DNA of 64,000 nucleotides, taken from Ferribacterium limneticum. Lineage in GTDB: Bacteria; Pseudomonadota; Gammaproteobacteria; Burkholderiales; Rhodocyclaceae. The translations under genes and the position numbers were made by a program. Shown piece after piece: positions 1-14,224 of this stretch. The DNA is taken from NCBI RefSeq assembly GCF_020510625.1, contig NZ_CP075191.1:2456001-2520000 (forward strand). The letters run 5' to 3'. The notes beneath the pieces were generated by a model. It saw only the letters and a program-made list of their open reading frames with translations. It made no database searches and had not been told where the DNA came from. Numbering within the stretch: the first letter of the stretch is position 1; each line of letters starts with the position of its first letter.

Positions 1-28
1 GGGACAACTAAAAAGCCCAAATGGCGGT

Positions 29-940
29 TCAGTAGCCGTTCTGCTTCAAGGCCAGCAATTGCAGCATCCGTTCAAGGTAAGGCTGCCAGTCCGGCATCTG
101 CAAACCAAAGTCGTTCTCCAGTCGGCTGCAGTCGAGTCGTGAATTGGCCGGACGGCGCGCCGGCGTCGGATATTCCGCCGTGGATATCGCCTGTATCGCC
201 TCGGGCTTCAGGCGCAGATCAAAGCCGGGCGCCTGTCCGGCCAGCCCGACGATCGTCCGGGCAAACTCGCACCAACTGACCGGCCGGGCAGCCGCCAGGT
301 GATACAGACGGTTTTCGCCCGGCTCAAGCAGTTTCCCCTGATGCAGCATGGCCAGCACAACGCCGGTCACCGTCGCGATCAGGGCGGCCGGGGTCGGTGA
401 GCCGATCTGGTCGGCAACGACATTCAGACTTTCCTTTTCCCTAGCCAGACGCAGGATGGTCTTGACGAAGTTGCCGCCGCGCGCGCCGAATACCCAGCTG
501 GTTCGAAAAATCAGCGACTTGCCGCCAGCGGCGCGAATCGCCTCTTCGCCAGCCAGCTTCGTCCGGCCATAGACACTCTGTGGCGCTGTCGGATCGGTTT
601 CCAGATAGGGAGAAGTCTTGGTGCCGTCATAGACGTAGTCCGTCGAGTAATGGACCAGCAAGGCATCGAGCGACCTCGCTTCCTCAGCCAAAATACCGGG
701 CGCTTCGGCATTGATGCGTTGCGCCAGTTCAATTTCGGATTCCGCCTTGTCGACTGCCGTGTAAGCCGTGGCATTGACGATGACGGAAGGGCGAACTTCG
801 CGCACCACGGAACGAATCTGCTCGGGATCGGACAAATCGCACTGCGCCCGACCACAAGCCACGACCTCACCATGCGGCGCCAAAGAGCGCTGCAACTGCC
901 AGCCGACCTGACCATCCTTACCGAGCAGAAGAATCTTCAT
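29..940 (-). CDS. rfbD: dTDP-4-dehydrorhamnose reductase (RmlD/RfbD)
   Basis: Cytoplasmic NAD(P)H-dependent reductase for the last step of dTDP-L-rhamnose synthesis, feeding LPS and other surface polysaccharides. The 303-residue product opens with a Rossmann nucleotide-binding loop (GKDGQVG, residues 7-13), has the STDYVYDG segment typical of RmlD, and a YxxxK catalytic pair in YGRTK. The open frame runs much further upstream, but the ATG at 940 starts exactly at the conserved MKILLLG strand and gives the usual family length, so I place the start there. It faces away from map. The other rml genes would lie left of the window. Family assignment is secure; the exact sugar pathway is inferred. 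Confidence 0.93.
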   Translation of the reverse strand: MKILLLGKDGQVGWQLQRSLAPHGEVVACGRAQCDLSDPEQIRSVVREVRPSVIVNATAYTAVDKAESEIELAQRINAEAPGILAEEARSLDALLVHYSTDYVYDGTKTSPYLETDPTAPQSVYGRTKLAGEEAIRAAGGKSLIFRTSWVFGARGGNFVKTILRLAREKESLNVVADQIGSPTPAALIATVTGVVLAMLHQGKLLEPGENRLYHLAAARPVSWCEFARTIVGLAGQAPGFDLRLKPEAIQAISTAEYPTPARRPANSRLDCSRLENDFGLQMPDWQPYLERMLQLLALKQNGY

Positions 941-1054
941 CGCAATACGAGCAAGTTGAAAACCTGTGCAGTATGCCATTTCCGCCGCGCCCTGCTTTGC
1001 GAAACAAGCCCCATCATTTATCCTTCTCCATCCCCAACGCACCATAGAAAAACC

Positions 1055-1855
1055 ATGAGCATCACCATCAAGACCCCGGAAGAAATCGAAAAAATGCGAG
1101 TTGCCGGGCGTCTCGCCGGAGAGGTTCTCGACTACATCGAACCCTTCGTCAAACCCGGCATCACAACCGACGAACTGGACAAGCTTTGCCATGACCTGAT
1201 GGTCAATGTCCAAGGTTGCATCCCCGCCCCGCTCAACTACGCCCCTTCCGGTTACGATCCTTACCCGAAATCGATCTGCACTTCGGTCAACCAGCAGGTC
1301 TGTCACGGCGTTCCGGGCGAGCGCGTGCTGAAGAGCGGCGATATCATCAATCTCGATATCACGACCATCAAGGACGAATATCACGGCGACACCAGCCGGA
1401 TGTTTATTGTTGGCGAAGGCTCGATCCAAGCCAAGCGCCTGTGCGAAATCACCTTCGAATGCATGTGGCTGGGCATCTCGGTCGTCAAGCCAGGCGCGTT
1501 CCTCGGCGACATCGGCGCCGTCATCCAGAAATACGCCGAAAAGAGTGGCTATTCGGTCGTTCGCGAGTTCTGCGGTCACGGCATCGGCAAGAAATTCCAC
1601 GAAGATCCGCAGGTGCTGCATTACGGCAAGCCGGCCACCGGCCCGAAACTGGAGCCGGGCATGATCTTCACCATCGAACCAATGATCAACGCCGGCAAGG
1701 CAGCAATCCGTGAAATGGCCGATGGCTGGACCATCGTGACCAAGGACCGCAGCCTGTCCGCGCAGTGGGAACATACGGTGTTGGTGACCGAGACCGGCTA
1801 CGAGGTGCTGACCCTCTCGGCCGGATGCCGCCCCAAGCCTGACTGGATCGGCTGA
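1055..1855 (+). CDS. map: methionine aminopeptidase, type I
   Basis: Removes the N-terminal methionine from nascent proteins in the cytoplasm. The 266-residue product has the five metal ligands of the family: two Asp in NLDIT and HGDTSR, His in GHGIGKKFH, Glu in FTIEPM and Glu in QWEHT. The start at 1055 gives the usual length; the longer open frame upstream lies antisense to rfbD and is not credible. Its stop overlaps the glnD start by one base (TGATG), so the two are probably translationally coupled. In many proteobacteria map sits near rpsB-tsf or glnD, consistent with this context. Confidence 0.96.
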   Translation: MSITIKTPEEIEKMRVAGRLAGEVLDYIEPFVKPGITTDELDKLCHDLMVNVQGCIPAPLNYAPSGYDPYPKSICTSVNQQVCHGVPGERVLKSGDIINLDITTIKDEYHGDTSRMFIVGEGSIQAKRLCEITFECMWLGISVVKPGAFLGDIGAVIQKYAEKSGYSVVREFCGHGIGKKFHEDPQVLHYGKPATGPKLEPGMIFTIEPMINAGKAAIREMADGWTIVTKDRSLSAQWEHTVLVTETGYEVLTLSAGCRPKPDWIG

Positions 1856-4413
1856 TGGCCTGCGACGTTGCCGCCCTGCGGGCCGAAGTCAAGGCCAACC
1901 AAAACCAGCTGCGACTGAATTACGAACAAAGCAACGATGCCCCGGCCTTGCTCAGGGAACGTTGCCAGCATGTCGATGCCGTCCTCGAAAAACTCTGGCA
2001 GTCGCTGGACTTTCCGGCCTCCCTGGCTCTGGCGGCGGTCGGCGGCTACGGGCGCGGCGAACTTTATCCGGCATCCGACATTGACCTGCTCATCCTGTTG
2101 CCGCAGGAAGCCAGTGCCACCCTGCAGGAAAAGCTCGAAAGGCTGGTGGGGCATTTCTGGGATATTGGCCTGGAAATCGGCCATAGCGTGCGGACTGTCC
2201 AGGAATGCCTGAATGAAGCGGCCAGCGACATCACCGTACAGACCGCGCTACTTGAAGCACGCCTGCTGACCGGCAACGCCAAGCTGTTTGCCACTTTCCA
2301 GAAACGGCTGCGCGGCAATCTCGATCCGCTGCTCTTCTGCGAAGCGAAGCGCCTGGAACAACAGGAACGTTACCTGCGCTTCAACGAGACCCCGTATAGC
2401 CTGGAGCCGAACTGCAAGGAGTCGCCCGGCGGACTGCGCGACATCCAGGTCATTTTCTGGATTGCCAAGGCGGCCGGCTACGGATCGACCTGGGCTGAGT
2501 TGCAGCAAGGCGGGATTGTCACCGAGGAAGAAATGCTTCGGGCCGAGCGATGCGAGGAATACTTGCGCCACCTGCGCATCCGCCTTCATTTCATGCTGGG
2601 TCGGCGTGAGGATCGCCTGCTTTTTGATTACCAGGGCAACCTGGCCGCCAACTACGGTTTCGTTTCGAATGAGGCCAAGCGCGCCTCGGAACAATTGATG
2701 CAGGTCTATTACCGGAATGCCAAGACGGTGACCGTGCTCAATACCATCCTGCTGCAAAACATGGGGGCTGCCCTTACCCCGGAGAGCGAGCAAACGCCGC
2801 AGCAGCTCGACGAAAATTTCCAGATGGTCGGCAACCTGCTCGACATCCGCGACGAAAACCTGTTCGAACGCCAACCCGCGGCCATCCTGGACAGTTTCCT
2901 GGTCATGCAGGAAAGCCATGAACTGTTCGGCATGACGGCTCGTACCCTGCGCGCCCTGTGGCGCGCCCGGGAGCAGATCACACCGGAATTCCGCGCCGCC
3001 CCGGAAAACCGTGCCGCCTTCCTGAAGCTGTTGCAAGGCGAGCGTGGTGTCGTCCATGAATTCCGGCGCATGAATCAACTCGACATCCTCGGCACCTATC
3101 TGCCGAATTTCGGGCGCATCGTCGGCCAGATGCAGCACGACCTGTTCCACGTCTACACCGTGGATCAGCACATCCTGCAGGTCATGCGCAACATCCGCCG
3201 CTTCACGATGAGCGAATTCGCTCACGAATACCCGCTGTGCTCACGGATCATGAGCGAGCTTGAGCAGCCTTGGCTGCTCTATATCGCCGCCCTCTTCCAC
3301 GATATCGCCAAAGGGCGCGGCGGTGACCACTCCGAACTCGGCACGGTCGACACCCGCGAGTTCTGCATCGATCACGGCTTGAACGAAGAGGACACCGAGC
3401 TGGTGGTCTGGCTGGTCAAAAATCACCTGGTCATGTCGCAGGTCGCCCAGAAGGAAGACCTCAGCGACCCCGAAGTGATCGCCAGATTCATTCGGCTGAT
3501 CGGCGACACCCGCCACCTGCAGGCGCTCTACCTGCTGACCCATGCCGACATTCGCGGCACCAGCCCGAAGGTCTGGAACCACTGGAAGGGCAAGCTGCTG
3601 GCCGACCTTTACTACCAGGCAAGCCACCACATCAATCAGGGTGAGGCACCGGCAGCGCATGGGATCATTGCCGAACGCCAGGCTGAAGCAATGCGCCTGC
3701 TGCGTTTCTTCGCGCTCTCGGCCACCGTGCATGAACGCCTGTGGAAGCAGCTCGACACCGTCTATTTCCTGCGCCACTCGGCCGAAGAAATCGCCTGGCA
3801 CACGCGCTCCCTGCATTACCGGATCTACAACAACCAGCCGGTCGTCCGGGCCCGTCCGTATCAGGAAGGCGAAGGCCTGCAGATCATGGTTTACACCCAG
3901 GATCAACCCGATCTCTTCGCCCGCATCGTGGGCTTCTTCGCCCGTGCCGGCTACAGCATCGTCGATGCCAAGATTCACACCACGGCCCATGGCTACGCCC
4001 TGGACAGCTTCGTTGTGCTGGATGTCGAAGACCGCGACAACGATCGCGAAATGGTGGCCTATATCGAGCATGAACTGGAGCAGCGCCTGTTGCACCAGAT
4101 GCCGCCAGACGTACCGTCGTCGGGCAGATTGTCGAGACAGGTCAAGCATTTCCCGATCAAGCCGGAAGTCAGCATCCGTGGCGACGAAAAGGGTACGCAC
4201 TTCATCCTGTCGCTGGTCGCCGCCGACCGCCCGGGTCTGCTCTACACGGTGGCCAACACGCTCACCGAGCATGGCGCCTATCTGCATACGGCCAAGATCA
4301 CCACGCTCGGCGAACGGGCGGAAGACGTCTTCCTGATCAGCGGCGGTGACTTGCGGGATACCCACAACCGCATCCGTCTGGAAACGGAATTGATGGAGCG
4401 GCTGAAGGTTTAA
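1855..4413 (+). CDS. glnD: [protein-PII] uridylyltransferase / uridylyl-removing enzyme
   Basis: Bifunctional nitrogen sensor that uridylylates PII proteins at low glutamine and removes UMP at high glutamine. The 852-residue product has the full architecture: an N-terminal nucleotidyltransferase motif ([10 protein letters not shown] followed by DIDLL, about residues 63-78), a central HD domain ([13 protein letters not shown], about 480), and two C-terminal ACT domains starting near residues 680 and 785. All catalytic motifs look intact. The ATG overlaps the stop of map. A hairpin-rich stretch without a T-tract follows at about 4418-4450, and no promoter is evident between map and glnD. Confidence 0.96.
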   Translation: MACDVAALRAEVKANQNQLRLNYEQSNDAPALLRERCQHVDAVLEKLWQSLDFPASLALAAVGGYGRGELYPASDIDLLILLPQEASATLQEKLERLVGHFWDIGLEIGHSVRTVQECLNEAASDITVQTALLEARLLTGNAKLFATFQKRLRGNLDPLLFCEAKRLEQQERYLRFNETPYSLEPNCKESPGGLRDIQVIFWIAKAAGYGSTWAELQQGGIVTEEEMLRAERCEEYLRHLRIRLHFMLGRREDRLLFDYQGNLAANYGFVSNEAKRASEQLMQVYYRNAKTVTVLNTILLQNMGAALTPESEQTPQQLDENFQMVGNLLDIRDENLFERQPAAILDSFLVMQESHELFGMTARTLRALWRAREQITPEFRAAPENRAAFLKLLQGERGVVHEFRRMNQLDILGTYLPNFGRIVGQMQHDLFHVYTVDQHILQVMRNIRRFTMSEFAHEYPLCSRIMSELEQPWLLYIAALFHDIAKGRGGDHSELGTVDTREFCIDHGLNEEDTELVVWLVKNHLVMSQVAQKEDLSDPEVIARFIRLIGDTRHLQALYLLTHADIRGTSPKVWNHWKGKLLADLYYQASHHINQGEAPAAHGIIAERQAEAMRLLRFFALSATVHERLWKQLDTVYFLRHSAEEIAWHTRSLHYRIYNNQPVVRARPYQEGEGLQIMVYTQDQPDLFARIVGFFARAGYSIVDAKIHTTAHGYALDSFVVLDVEDRDNDREMVAYIEHELEQRLLHQMPPDVPSSGRLSRQVKHFPIKPEVSIRGDEKGTHFILSLVAADRPGLLYTVANTLTEHGAYLHTAKITTLGERAEDVFLISGGDLRDTHNRIRLETELMERLKV

Positions 4414-4483
4414 GGGATTTCACGGGCGCCGGGAAAGCGGTGCCCGGTGAAACCAGGCCGGTCACCAGTTTGTCACGCACTTC

Positions 4484-5086
4484 ATGCAGCATGCATGGAT
4501 ATCCACTTCCGCGACAGCCATGCTCCTGCGCTCACCCACTGGCACCGCCTACCTGCCCGACGGGGGCGTCGACCAGCCCGAATCCCGCCAGCCACGCCCG
4601 GCCGCCGGCTCGCTGATTCTTTTTCTGGCGGTTTTCGCACTGCTGCAGTGGGGATGGCAGTCGGCCCGTGGCACCTGGGTCGAGCGCCTGGTTATTGATC
4701 AGGCCACTGTCGTTCCGGCCGCCATGCTGGTCCGCACATTGACGCCGGAAATTGCCGCCCGAGCGAACGGATCGAGCATCAAGGCATCGGGTGGCGGCCT
4801 CAACATCCTCAACGGCTGCGAAGGCACCGAAGTGATGTTTCTGCTGATTGCCGCCTTCATCGCCACCCGCATGCCCTGGCGCAGCAGATTACTGGCACTC
4901 GGCGCCGGCCTTGGCTGGGTCTTTCTGCTCAATCAGGCCCGTATCCTGACGCTCTTTTACACCTTCCGCGCTGACCGCAGCTGGTTCGACATCCTGCACA
5001 CGGCCGTCCTGCCTGCCCTGCTTGTGGCGCTGACTGCCGGCTATTTCTATGTCATCCTCCACGCCCTCCGCCGCCGAGTGGCCTGA
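4484..5086 (+). CDS. exosortase/archaeosortase-family transpeptidase, XrtH-like
   Basis: Small integral-membrane cysteine protease/transpeptidase that would process proteins bearing a C-terminal sorting tail. In the 200-residue product the three family-defining residues can be placed: Cys112 in NGCEG, Arg153 in NQARI and His172 in DILHT, each at the edge of a hydrophobic segment. The compact size and the overlapping membrane-protein neighbour resemble exosortase H systems, but I assign the subtype only by resemblance. Two later in-frame ATGs (for example 4520) could be the true start, since no clear ribosome binding site precedes 4484. The gene overlaps the next by 38 bases and is followed by a convergent candidate substrate. 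Confidence 0.82.
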   Translation: MQHAWISTSATAMLLRSPTGTAYLPDGGVDQPESRQPRPAAGSLILFLAVFALLQWGWQSARGTWVERLVIDQATVVPAAMLVRTLTPEIAARANGSSIKASGGGLNILNGCEGTEVMFLLIAAFIATRMPWRSRLLALGAGLGWVFLLNQARILTLFYTFRADRSWFDILHTAVLPALLVALTAGYFYVILHALRRRVA

Positions 5087-5705
5087 ACCTGCCGCCGCCA
5101 TTGGCGGGCTGCTCGCCGGATTTGCCCTGTCGATCGCCCTGGCCGCGCTTGGCGGACGGCATCTGGTCGAATTCCTGCTACCGCTGGTCCAAACACTGAT
5201 CGTCTGGCTTGACGACCGTTTTGTCATTCTTTTCCTCGGTATCGACCACACCAGCCAGGACACGGTGATCCGCCTGAAGGTCAATCTGCTTCGCATGGCG
5301 GTCGTCGGCACGCAGGTGGTCCAACCGCACCCCAAGGGCTGGCTGGAAGTCACCACAACGGTGGGCGCCATGCTCCAACCCTTGACCATCGGCCTTGGCC
5401 TGGCCCTCGCCTGGCCGGGTGGAATCAGCCGGCGACTCGGGCGCGCCGCCCTGGCCAGTGCCGGCGGCCTGCTCTTCATGCTGATCGACATCCCGCTCAC
5501 CCTGCATGCCTATGTATGGGACATGTTTCTCGCCGCCTACGATCCCGACCATTTCTCGCCGTTGATGGCTGCACACCGCTTCCTCCACGGCGGCGGCCGA
5601 CTGGGCATCGGGGTCGCACTCGGCGCCATGGCGATACTGGCGCTCAGTCAGGACCGACGGGCATCTCTGGACACTGAAGCCAAGCAGCTTAGCGCCGGCT
5701 CGTAA
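5049..5705 (+). CDS. exosortase-associated membrane protein
   Basis: The 218-residue protein has about four hydrophobic segments, with no catalytic motif I can recognise. It starts inside the exosortase gene (38-base overlap), which argues for co-translation and a shared role. XrtH-type exosortases are known to be accompanied by a conserved polytopic protein of about this size, and I infer the same here. Possible roles are substrate docking or assembly of the sorting complex. The 3' end overlaps the convergent protease gene by 17 bases. Confidence 0.6.
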   Translation: MSSSTPSAAEWPEPAAAIGGLLAGFALSIALAALGGRHLVEFLLPLVQTLIVWLDDRFVILFLGIDHTSQDTVIRLKVNLLRMAVVGTQVVQPHPKGWLEVTTTVGAMLQPLTIGLGLALAWPGGISRRLGRAALASAGGLLFMLIDIPLTLHAYVWDMFLAAYDPDHFSPLMAAHRFLHGGGRLGIGVALGAMAILALSQDRRASLDTEAKQLSAGS

Positions 5706-7848
5706 CGACGCCGCGCCACAGCGCGACCGCCATCAACAGCAGGCTCCAGGCGGGCAAAGGAACGTCGCCATTGTCACTGCTTGGCGCTGCGACAATGACC
5801 GCCGAACCGCTGGCGCTGTCGTTGCTCGCCACCAGATCGCCCCAAGCCCCGTCGACACTGGCCGAAAGCGTCAGATTTCCGGACGCCGCCGCCAGCACGA
5901 CCACCTGTCGGGTCAGCGCTTGAGCCACGGCCATGTTGCCAAGTTCGCAGGCCACTGCGCCAATCGCCACCGTGCAACCGCTGCTGGCCGAACGAATCGT
6001 CGCATCGGCCGGTAGCGCGATGTTGAGCAGTACCGATTCCGCCAGGTAAGGGCCGTTATTGGTGACCGTCGCCGTGTAGGTGACATCGCTCCCCGCCTCC
6101 GCCGGATCGGGTGTTGCCACCAAAGTGACGGCCAAGTCTGCCACCGGCTCGACCAAACTCCAGTTCAGCGAGACGGCGCCGGTAGCCCCGGCATTGCCGG
6201 CGACAGCCAGGAAATAGGTGGTTCCCGCCGCAGCACGAAAGCTGATCTTGCTGCTCGTCAGCGAGCCCGATTCGTTGTTGTTGGCCGCGACAGACGCCAG
6301 TGCACCAACCGTGCTGCCGGTGTAGGCAGCCAGCACCGTGTCGAATCCGCTGCCGCTGGTAGTGAATGTCGCATCCCCGCCGGCCGGCGCTGTCCACTTC
6401 CACCATACGGAGCGATTGGGTGAGGCGCCTGCATGTGCCGGTTCGCCGCTTTCGGCGGTCGACAGCACGGAGCTGCCAAGAATGGAGCCACTGCGACCAG
6501 CGATCACCGTCGCCGAGGAGAAGGCATCGTTGGCCGGCAGTTGCAATGCTGCAGCCAGATTGATCCGCGGAAAGCTCAGGCCATTCCGGCCATCGGTGAC
6601 CGCAACGCCGAAACTGCTCAAGCGAGTCAAAGAGGCCTCGGCGCTCTCGGTCGGGCGTGCACCGCGCAGAACCGCATAGGCCCCGGCGGCATGCGGTGCG
6701 GCAAAGGAGGTGCCGCCGCCCGACGAGCCGATGACGGAGATCAGCGCCCCCGGCGCCAGTAGCCCGAGCTGGCTGGAACTATTGGAAAAACAGGCAACCC
6801 GGTCGGCTGCGGTCGTGCTGTCGGTGCAGGACGTCCAGGTCAGGCCGCCAACATTGGCATCGTAGACGGCCCCCACGGCAACCGCCCCTGTGGTACAAGC
6901 CGGCATCGAAATTCCATCGGTGTACCCATCGTTGCCACTGGCAACAAAACTGACGATACCTGCCGTGCGCGCCGCCTGGATTGCCACCCGAAACGGATTT
7001 CCGTTATCGCACGCACTGGTGAATTTGGTCGTGCCACCCAGGCTCATGTTGATCGTGGTGATGTTGTGGGTAACGCGATTAGCGATCACCCAGTTGATGG
7101 CTTCGACGACATCGACACTGGAAGCACTGTCGCCGTCGAAAACGTCCAGCGCAATGATCTTCGCCGCCGGCGCCGTCGACGAAGCGATGCCGGCCACCAT
7201 TGAACCATGCCCATTGTCATCCCGCCCTCCGTCATCCGTCGCGGTATCCAGGGCGACTGCCACCTTGCAGCCAGCGGGAACACCTGGCGCCGTACAACTG
7301 CCGAAGAGAGCGTTGGTGTAATCGACGCCGGTATCGAGCACCGCAATGGCTGTGCCGCTCCCCTGCTGCGCGACGGCACTGGCGGTCGGTTGGCCGATCA
7401 GCGGCAGACTCTGGCTCAGGATGGGATAGAGCGGAATGTCTTCAAATATCTCGAGCACTTCGCTGCGGGCAGCCAGACGCTCCAGGGCCGCGACATCGCG
7501 TACGCGCACTGCCAGCATCGGCAGTTGATCGTAGGTCTTAAGGCGTTCGAGATTCTTGCCGACGACGGCTGTCAGCATCTGCTCCTTGATGGCGCGACGT
7601 AGCGCCGGTCTGGTGATCGCCGCCCTGCGTCCGGTTTCCGGCAACAGCGCGACATCCTCGGCAAGGTGAATCAGCAAATTGATCGTTTCGCCTCGCTCGA
7701 CCTGGGTGCGAGCCTTGGGCGGGATGCGCCCATCGGCGGTTTCGGCCAGCACCTGGCCAGCCCCGAGCAGGGTCAGGGTCAGGAATGCGCAGCAATGAAT
7801 TCGCCGAATGGTGGCAAAACAGGCGTATCTGGCGAGCACCGGAAGCAT
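5689..7848 (-). CDS. secreted subtilisin-family (S8) serine protease with DUF11-like domain and C-terminal sorting tail
   Basis: From the ATG at 7848 the product is 719 residues. It has a long N-terminal signal segment ending near QVLA, a prodomain-like region, then an S8 peptidase core with the triad Asp172 (AVLDTGVDY), His214 (NGHGSMVAG) and Ser381 (GGTSFAAPHAAG). A beta-rich region and a DUF11-like repeat (VADLAVTLVATPDPAEAG onwards) follow. The last 25 residues form a sorting tail: VPLPAW, a hydrophobic helix and a TSRR end. This resembles IPTL-CTERM tails recognised by exosortase H. An upstream in-frame ATG at 7941 would add 31 residues and spoil the signal peptide. The convergent exosortase gene makes it the likely dedicated substrate, or a processing partner. 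Confidence 0.85.
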   Translation of the reverse strand: MLPVLARYACFATIRRIHCCAFLTLTLLGAGQVLAETADGRIPPKARTQVERGETINLLIHLAEDVALLPETGRRAAITRPALRRAIKEQMLTAVVGKNLERLKTYDQLPMLAVRVRDVAALERLAARSEVLEIFEDIPLYPILSQSLPLIGQPTASAVAQQGSGTAIAVLDTGVDYTNALFGSCTAPGVPAGCKVAVALDTATDDGGRDDNGHGSMVAGIASSTAPAAKIIALDVFDGDSASSVDVVEAINWVIANRVTHNITTINMSLGGTTKFTSACDNGNPFRVAIQAARTAGIVSFVASGNDGYTDGISMPACTTGAVAVGAVYDANVGGLTWTSCTDSTTAADRVACFSNSSSQLGLLAPGALISVIGSSGGGTSFAAPHAAGAYAVLRGARPTESAEASLTRLSSFGVAVTDGRNGLSFPRINLAAALQLPANDAFSSATVIAGRSGSILGSSVLSTAESGEPAHAGASPNRSVWWKWTAPAGGDATFTTSGSGFDTVLAAYTGSTVGALASVAANNNESGSLTSSKISFRAAAGTTYFLAVAGNAGATGAVSLNWSLVEPVADLAVTLVATPDPAEAGSDVTYTATVTNNGPYLAESVLLNIALPADATIRSASSGCTVAIGAVACELGNMAVAQALTRQVVVLAAASGNLTLSASVDGAWGDLVASNDSASGSAVIVAAPSSDNGDVPLPAWSLLLMAVALWRGVVTSRR

Positions 7849-8012
7849 GCACCGGGCTCCAACCAGGATTTCCGCTGCCGCCGCCAACTGGCCGGAAGGC
7901 GAGCCCTCGCAGGATGTTCGATCAGTCATTGCGCCGGCCATCCGGAGGTTGTTAGAACCTCCAGATTAGCCACGGCGCATTACGTCATCGTGTCTGCACA
8001 ACGACCAACGGA

Positions 8013-8783
8013 CTAGACCGAAATCCCCATCGGCAGGCAATTGTCCGGGCTGCCAACAAGTTTCTCGACGACGGACTTGACCCGCCCCATCGCCTCCTGC
8101 AGCACATGCTCCAGGCTTTCGAAATGGATGCCATTGACGCTGCTGCCGCGGCCGGCCGCATGATTGGCCACGACATTGATCGCCGCATAGGGCAAGCCCA
8201 GTTCGCGGGCCAGGATGGCCTCGGGCATGCCGGTCATGCCGACCACATCCGCTCCGTCGCGCTCCAGCCGGTTGATCTCGGCCGCCGTTTCGAGGCGAGG
8301 GCCTTGCGTTGCGGCATAAACCGCATCGACCTTGATATCGATGCTCAACTGTTGGCCGGCACCGAGAATGCGGCGGCGCAATTCGGCGTCGTAAGGCTCG
8401 GTGAAATCGACATGGGTGACCGGCGTGCCAACACCGTCGAAGAAGGTCGATTTGCGCCCCCAGGTGTAGTCGATGATCTGGTCCGGCAAAACGATGTCGC
8501 CCGGCTGCAGGTCGGCGCGGATGCTGCCGACCGAGGCCACCGAGATGACGCCGCTGACTTTGTGGTGGTGCAGCGCCCACATGTTGGCCCGGTAATTGAC
8601 CATGTGCGGCGGGATGGTGTGGCCGTAGCCGTGGCGCGGCAGGAAGACCGCCGGCTGGCCACAGATCTGCCCGAAAACCAGGGCTCCTGAAGCTTCGCCG
8701 TAAGGGGTACGCACAACTTCCCGGTGCGATACGTCGAGGTTGGACAGCGTGGTCAGACCGCTGCCGCCAATGATTGCCAGCAT
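8013..8783 (-). CDS. mtnP: S-methyl-5'-thioinosine/thioadenosine phosphorylase (PNP family)
   Basis: Phosphorolyses methylthio-nucleosides left over from polyamine and SAM metabolism. The 256-residue product shows the PNP/MTAP signature: GGSGL phosphate loop at residues 6-10, RHGYGHTIPPH around 50-60, and a C-terminal half with VVGMTGMPEA and NHAAG. Pseudomonas relatives of this subfamily prefer methylthioinosine, so substrate choice (MTA or MTI) is left open. It is the last gene of a minus-strand run that also contains a nucleobase phosphoribosyltransferase, consistent with purine salvage. A spermidine-synthase-like gene elsewhere in the window would produce MTA. Confidence 0.88.
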   Translation of the reverse strand: MLAIIGGSGLTTLSNLDVSHREVVRTPYGEASGALVFGQICGQPAVFLPRHGYGHTIPPHMVNYRANMWALHHHKVSGVISVASVGSIRADLQPGDIVLPDQIIDYTWGRKSTFFDGVGTPVTHVDFTEPYDAELRRRILGAGQQLSIDIKVDAVYAATQGPRLETAAEINRLERDGADVVGMTGMPEAILARELGLPYAAINVVANHAAGRGSSVNGIHFESLEHVLQEAMGRVKSVVEKLVGSPDNCLPMGISV

Positions 8784-8784
8784 G

Positions 8785-9483
8785 CTAATTCTTCCTTTCA
8801 GCCAGCAGTGATGCCAGCGTCGGCACCGCGCCTTTCAGCGACGGGTGCGTTTTCATCCGGGCCATCTCGGCCGTGTTTTCTTCCAATTTGCGGTAGAGCG
8901 CATTGCGCCGCTCGCCGGCAAATGGCAACTCAGCCAGTGTCTTGCCATTGTGGTAACCAACCAGCGTATCCCTGCCAATATCCTTGGCCTGCCAGGGAAT
9001 GACGGTGCGATCAACGAAATGCAGAAACTGCACGGTCGGCAAGCTGGCGGCCAGTTCGGCCACGACACGGTGGATCTTTTCGCGATAGGCGATGACCGCT
9101 TTGCCGGCATCGCTTGGCGTCGCACCAGTGACTTCTGCCGGGGCGCCCATCAGCCAGCAGACGACTGTGTCCGGCGCAAAGGCGTCGATCACTGCCCGCT
9201 GCTCGTCGGTCAGCTTGGAAATATCGGCCAGCAACAGGGTGACATCATTGCCCGCGACACGCGGCCGGGTCGTTTCCAGACACTCAGCCAGCGAGTCGAT
9301 GGAGAGCACCGCCAGGCTACGGCCGGCCAGGGCCTGCGTCGCAAAGCCAACGCCGCAGCCGATTTCCAGCACACGTTTGCCGGGGACCAGCGACGCCATC
9401 CACTCATAGTCGCCACGCCGGACATAGGCTTGCCCTTCGGCTTCCCAGTACCCGATGAACTCAGCGACAGTCGCACCGCTCAC
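8785..9483 (-). CDS. class I SAM-dependent methyltransferase-like protein
   Basis: The 232-residue protein has a glycine-rich SAM-binding loop (VLEIGCGVGFATQAL, about residues 34-48) followed by an acidic residue at the end of strand 2 (LSIDS). The C-terminal half does not match a substrate class I can name. It sits between mtnP (1-base gap) and hpt (4-base ATGA overlap), so it is co-expressed with salvage genes. Its substrate is unknown. Confidence 0.7.
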   Translation of the reverse strand: MSGATVAEFIGYWEAEGQAYVRRGDYEWMASLVPGKRVLEIGCGVGFATQALAGRSLAVLSIDSLAECLETTRPRVAGNDVTLLLADISKLTDEQRAVIDAFAPDTVVCWLMGAPAEVTGATPSDAGKAVIAYREKIHRVVAELAASLPTVQFLHFVDRTVIPWQAKDIGRDTLVGYHNGKTLAELPFAGERRNALYRKLEENTAEMARMKTHPSLKGAVPTLASLLAERKN

Positions 9484-10028
9484 ACATCATCCTTCATGGC
9501 GTAGATGGCCGGCAGATTACGCCAGACACCACCGGCATCCATGCCAAAGCCGAAGACGAAACGGTCCGGTACGGTCAAGCCGACAAAATCAGCGGCAATC
9601 GGTTTCTCCTTGCCGTTCAGCTTGTCGGCGAAAACGGCCGTCAGCACCTCTTCGGCGCCCATGCGGCGCAGGCTTTCCTTGACGGCAGCCAGCGTCACCC
9701 CTTCGTCAAGGATGTCATCGACGACCAGCACCGAGCGCCCCTTGACCGAAGTCCATGGCGCGGAGCGCCAGGAAATCTTGCCACCCTGCGTTTCCGGGCC
9801 GTAGCGCGTAGCGTGCAGGTAGTCGAAGTCGAGCGGGAAATCGAGCTGGGTGAGCAGTTGACCGCAGAACACCACGCCACCGGTCATCACGCACAGGACC
9901 AGCGGATACTTGTCGGCCAGCCGCTCACGAATGGCGGCAGCCACTTCGGTCACCGCCCCCTGAACAACCGCTTCGCTGTGGATCAGTTCGGCGTTGGCCA
10001 GCATGGCCTGGGCTTTTTTCAAGTCCAT
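9480..10028 (-). CDS. hpt: hypoxanthine-guanine phosphoribosyltransferase
   Basis: Converts hypoxanthine or guanine plus PRPP to IMP or GMP in the cytoplasm. The 182-residue protein has the PRPP-binding motif VLVVDDILDEGVTL (about residues 101-114) and the family pattern GGVVFCGQLL near the N-terminus. Length and motifs fit. It begins one base before the galU stop and ends overlapping the methyltransferase gene, as expected for an operon gene. Symbol is by family resemblance. Confidence 0.9.
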   Translation of the reverse strand: MDLKKAQAMLANAELIHSEAVVQGAVTEVAAAIRERLADKYPLVLCVMTGGVVFCGQLLTQLDFPLDFDYLHATRYGPETQGGKISWRSAPWTSVKGRSVLVVDDILDEGVTLAAVKESLRRMGAEEVLTAVFADKLNGKEKPIAADFVGLTVPDRFVFGFGMDAGGVWRNLPAIYAMKDDV

Positions 10029-14190
<4,162 letters not shown>

Positions 14191-14224
14191 CTCAATCTCT
14201 TTCCCGGGCGCGCCAAACAGACCA

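Noticed and set aside
941..1774. N-terminal extension of the rfbD frame to 581 residues
   Set aside because: It lies antisense to map, lacks family homology by eye, and the conserved RmlD start is at 940.
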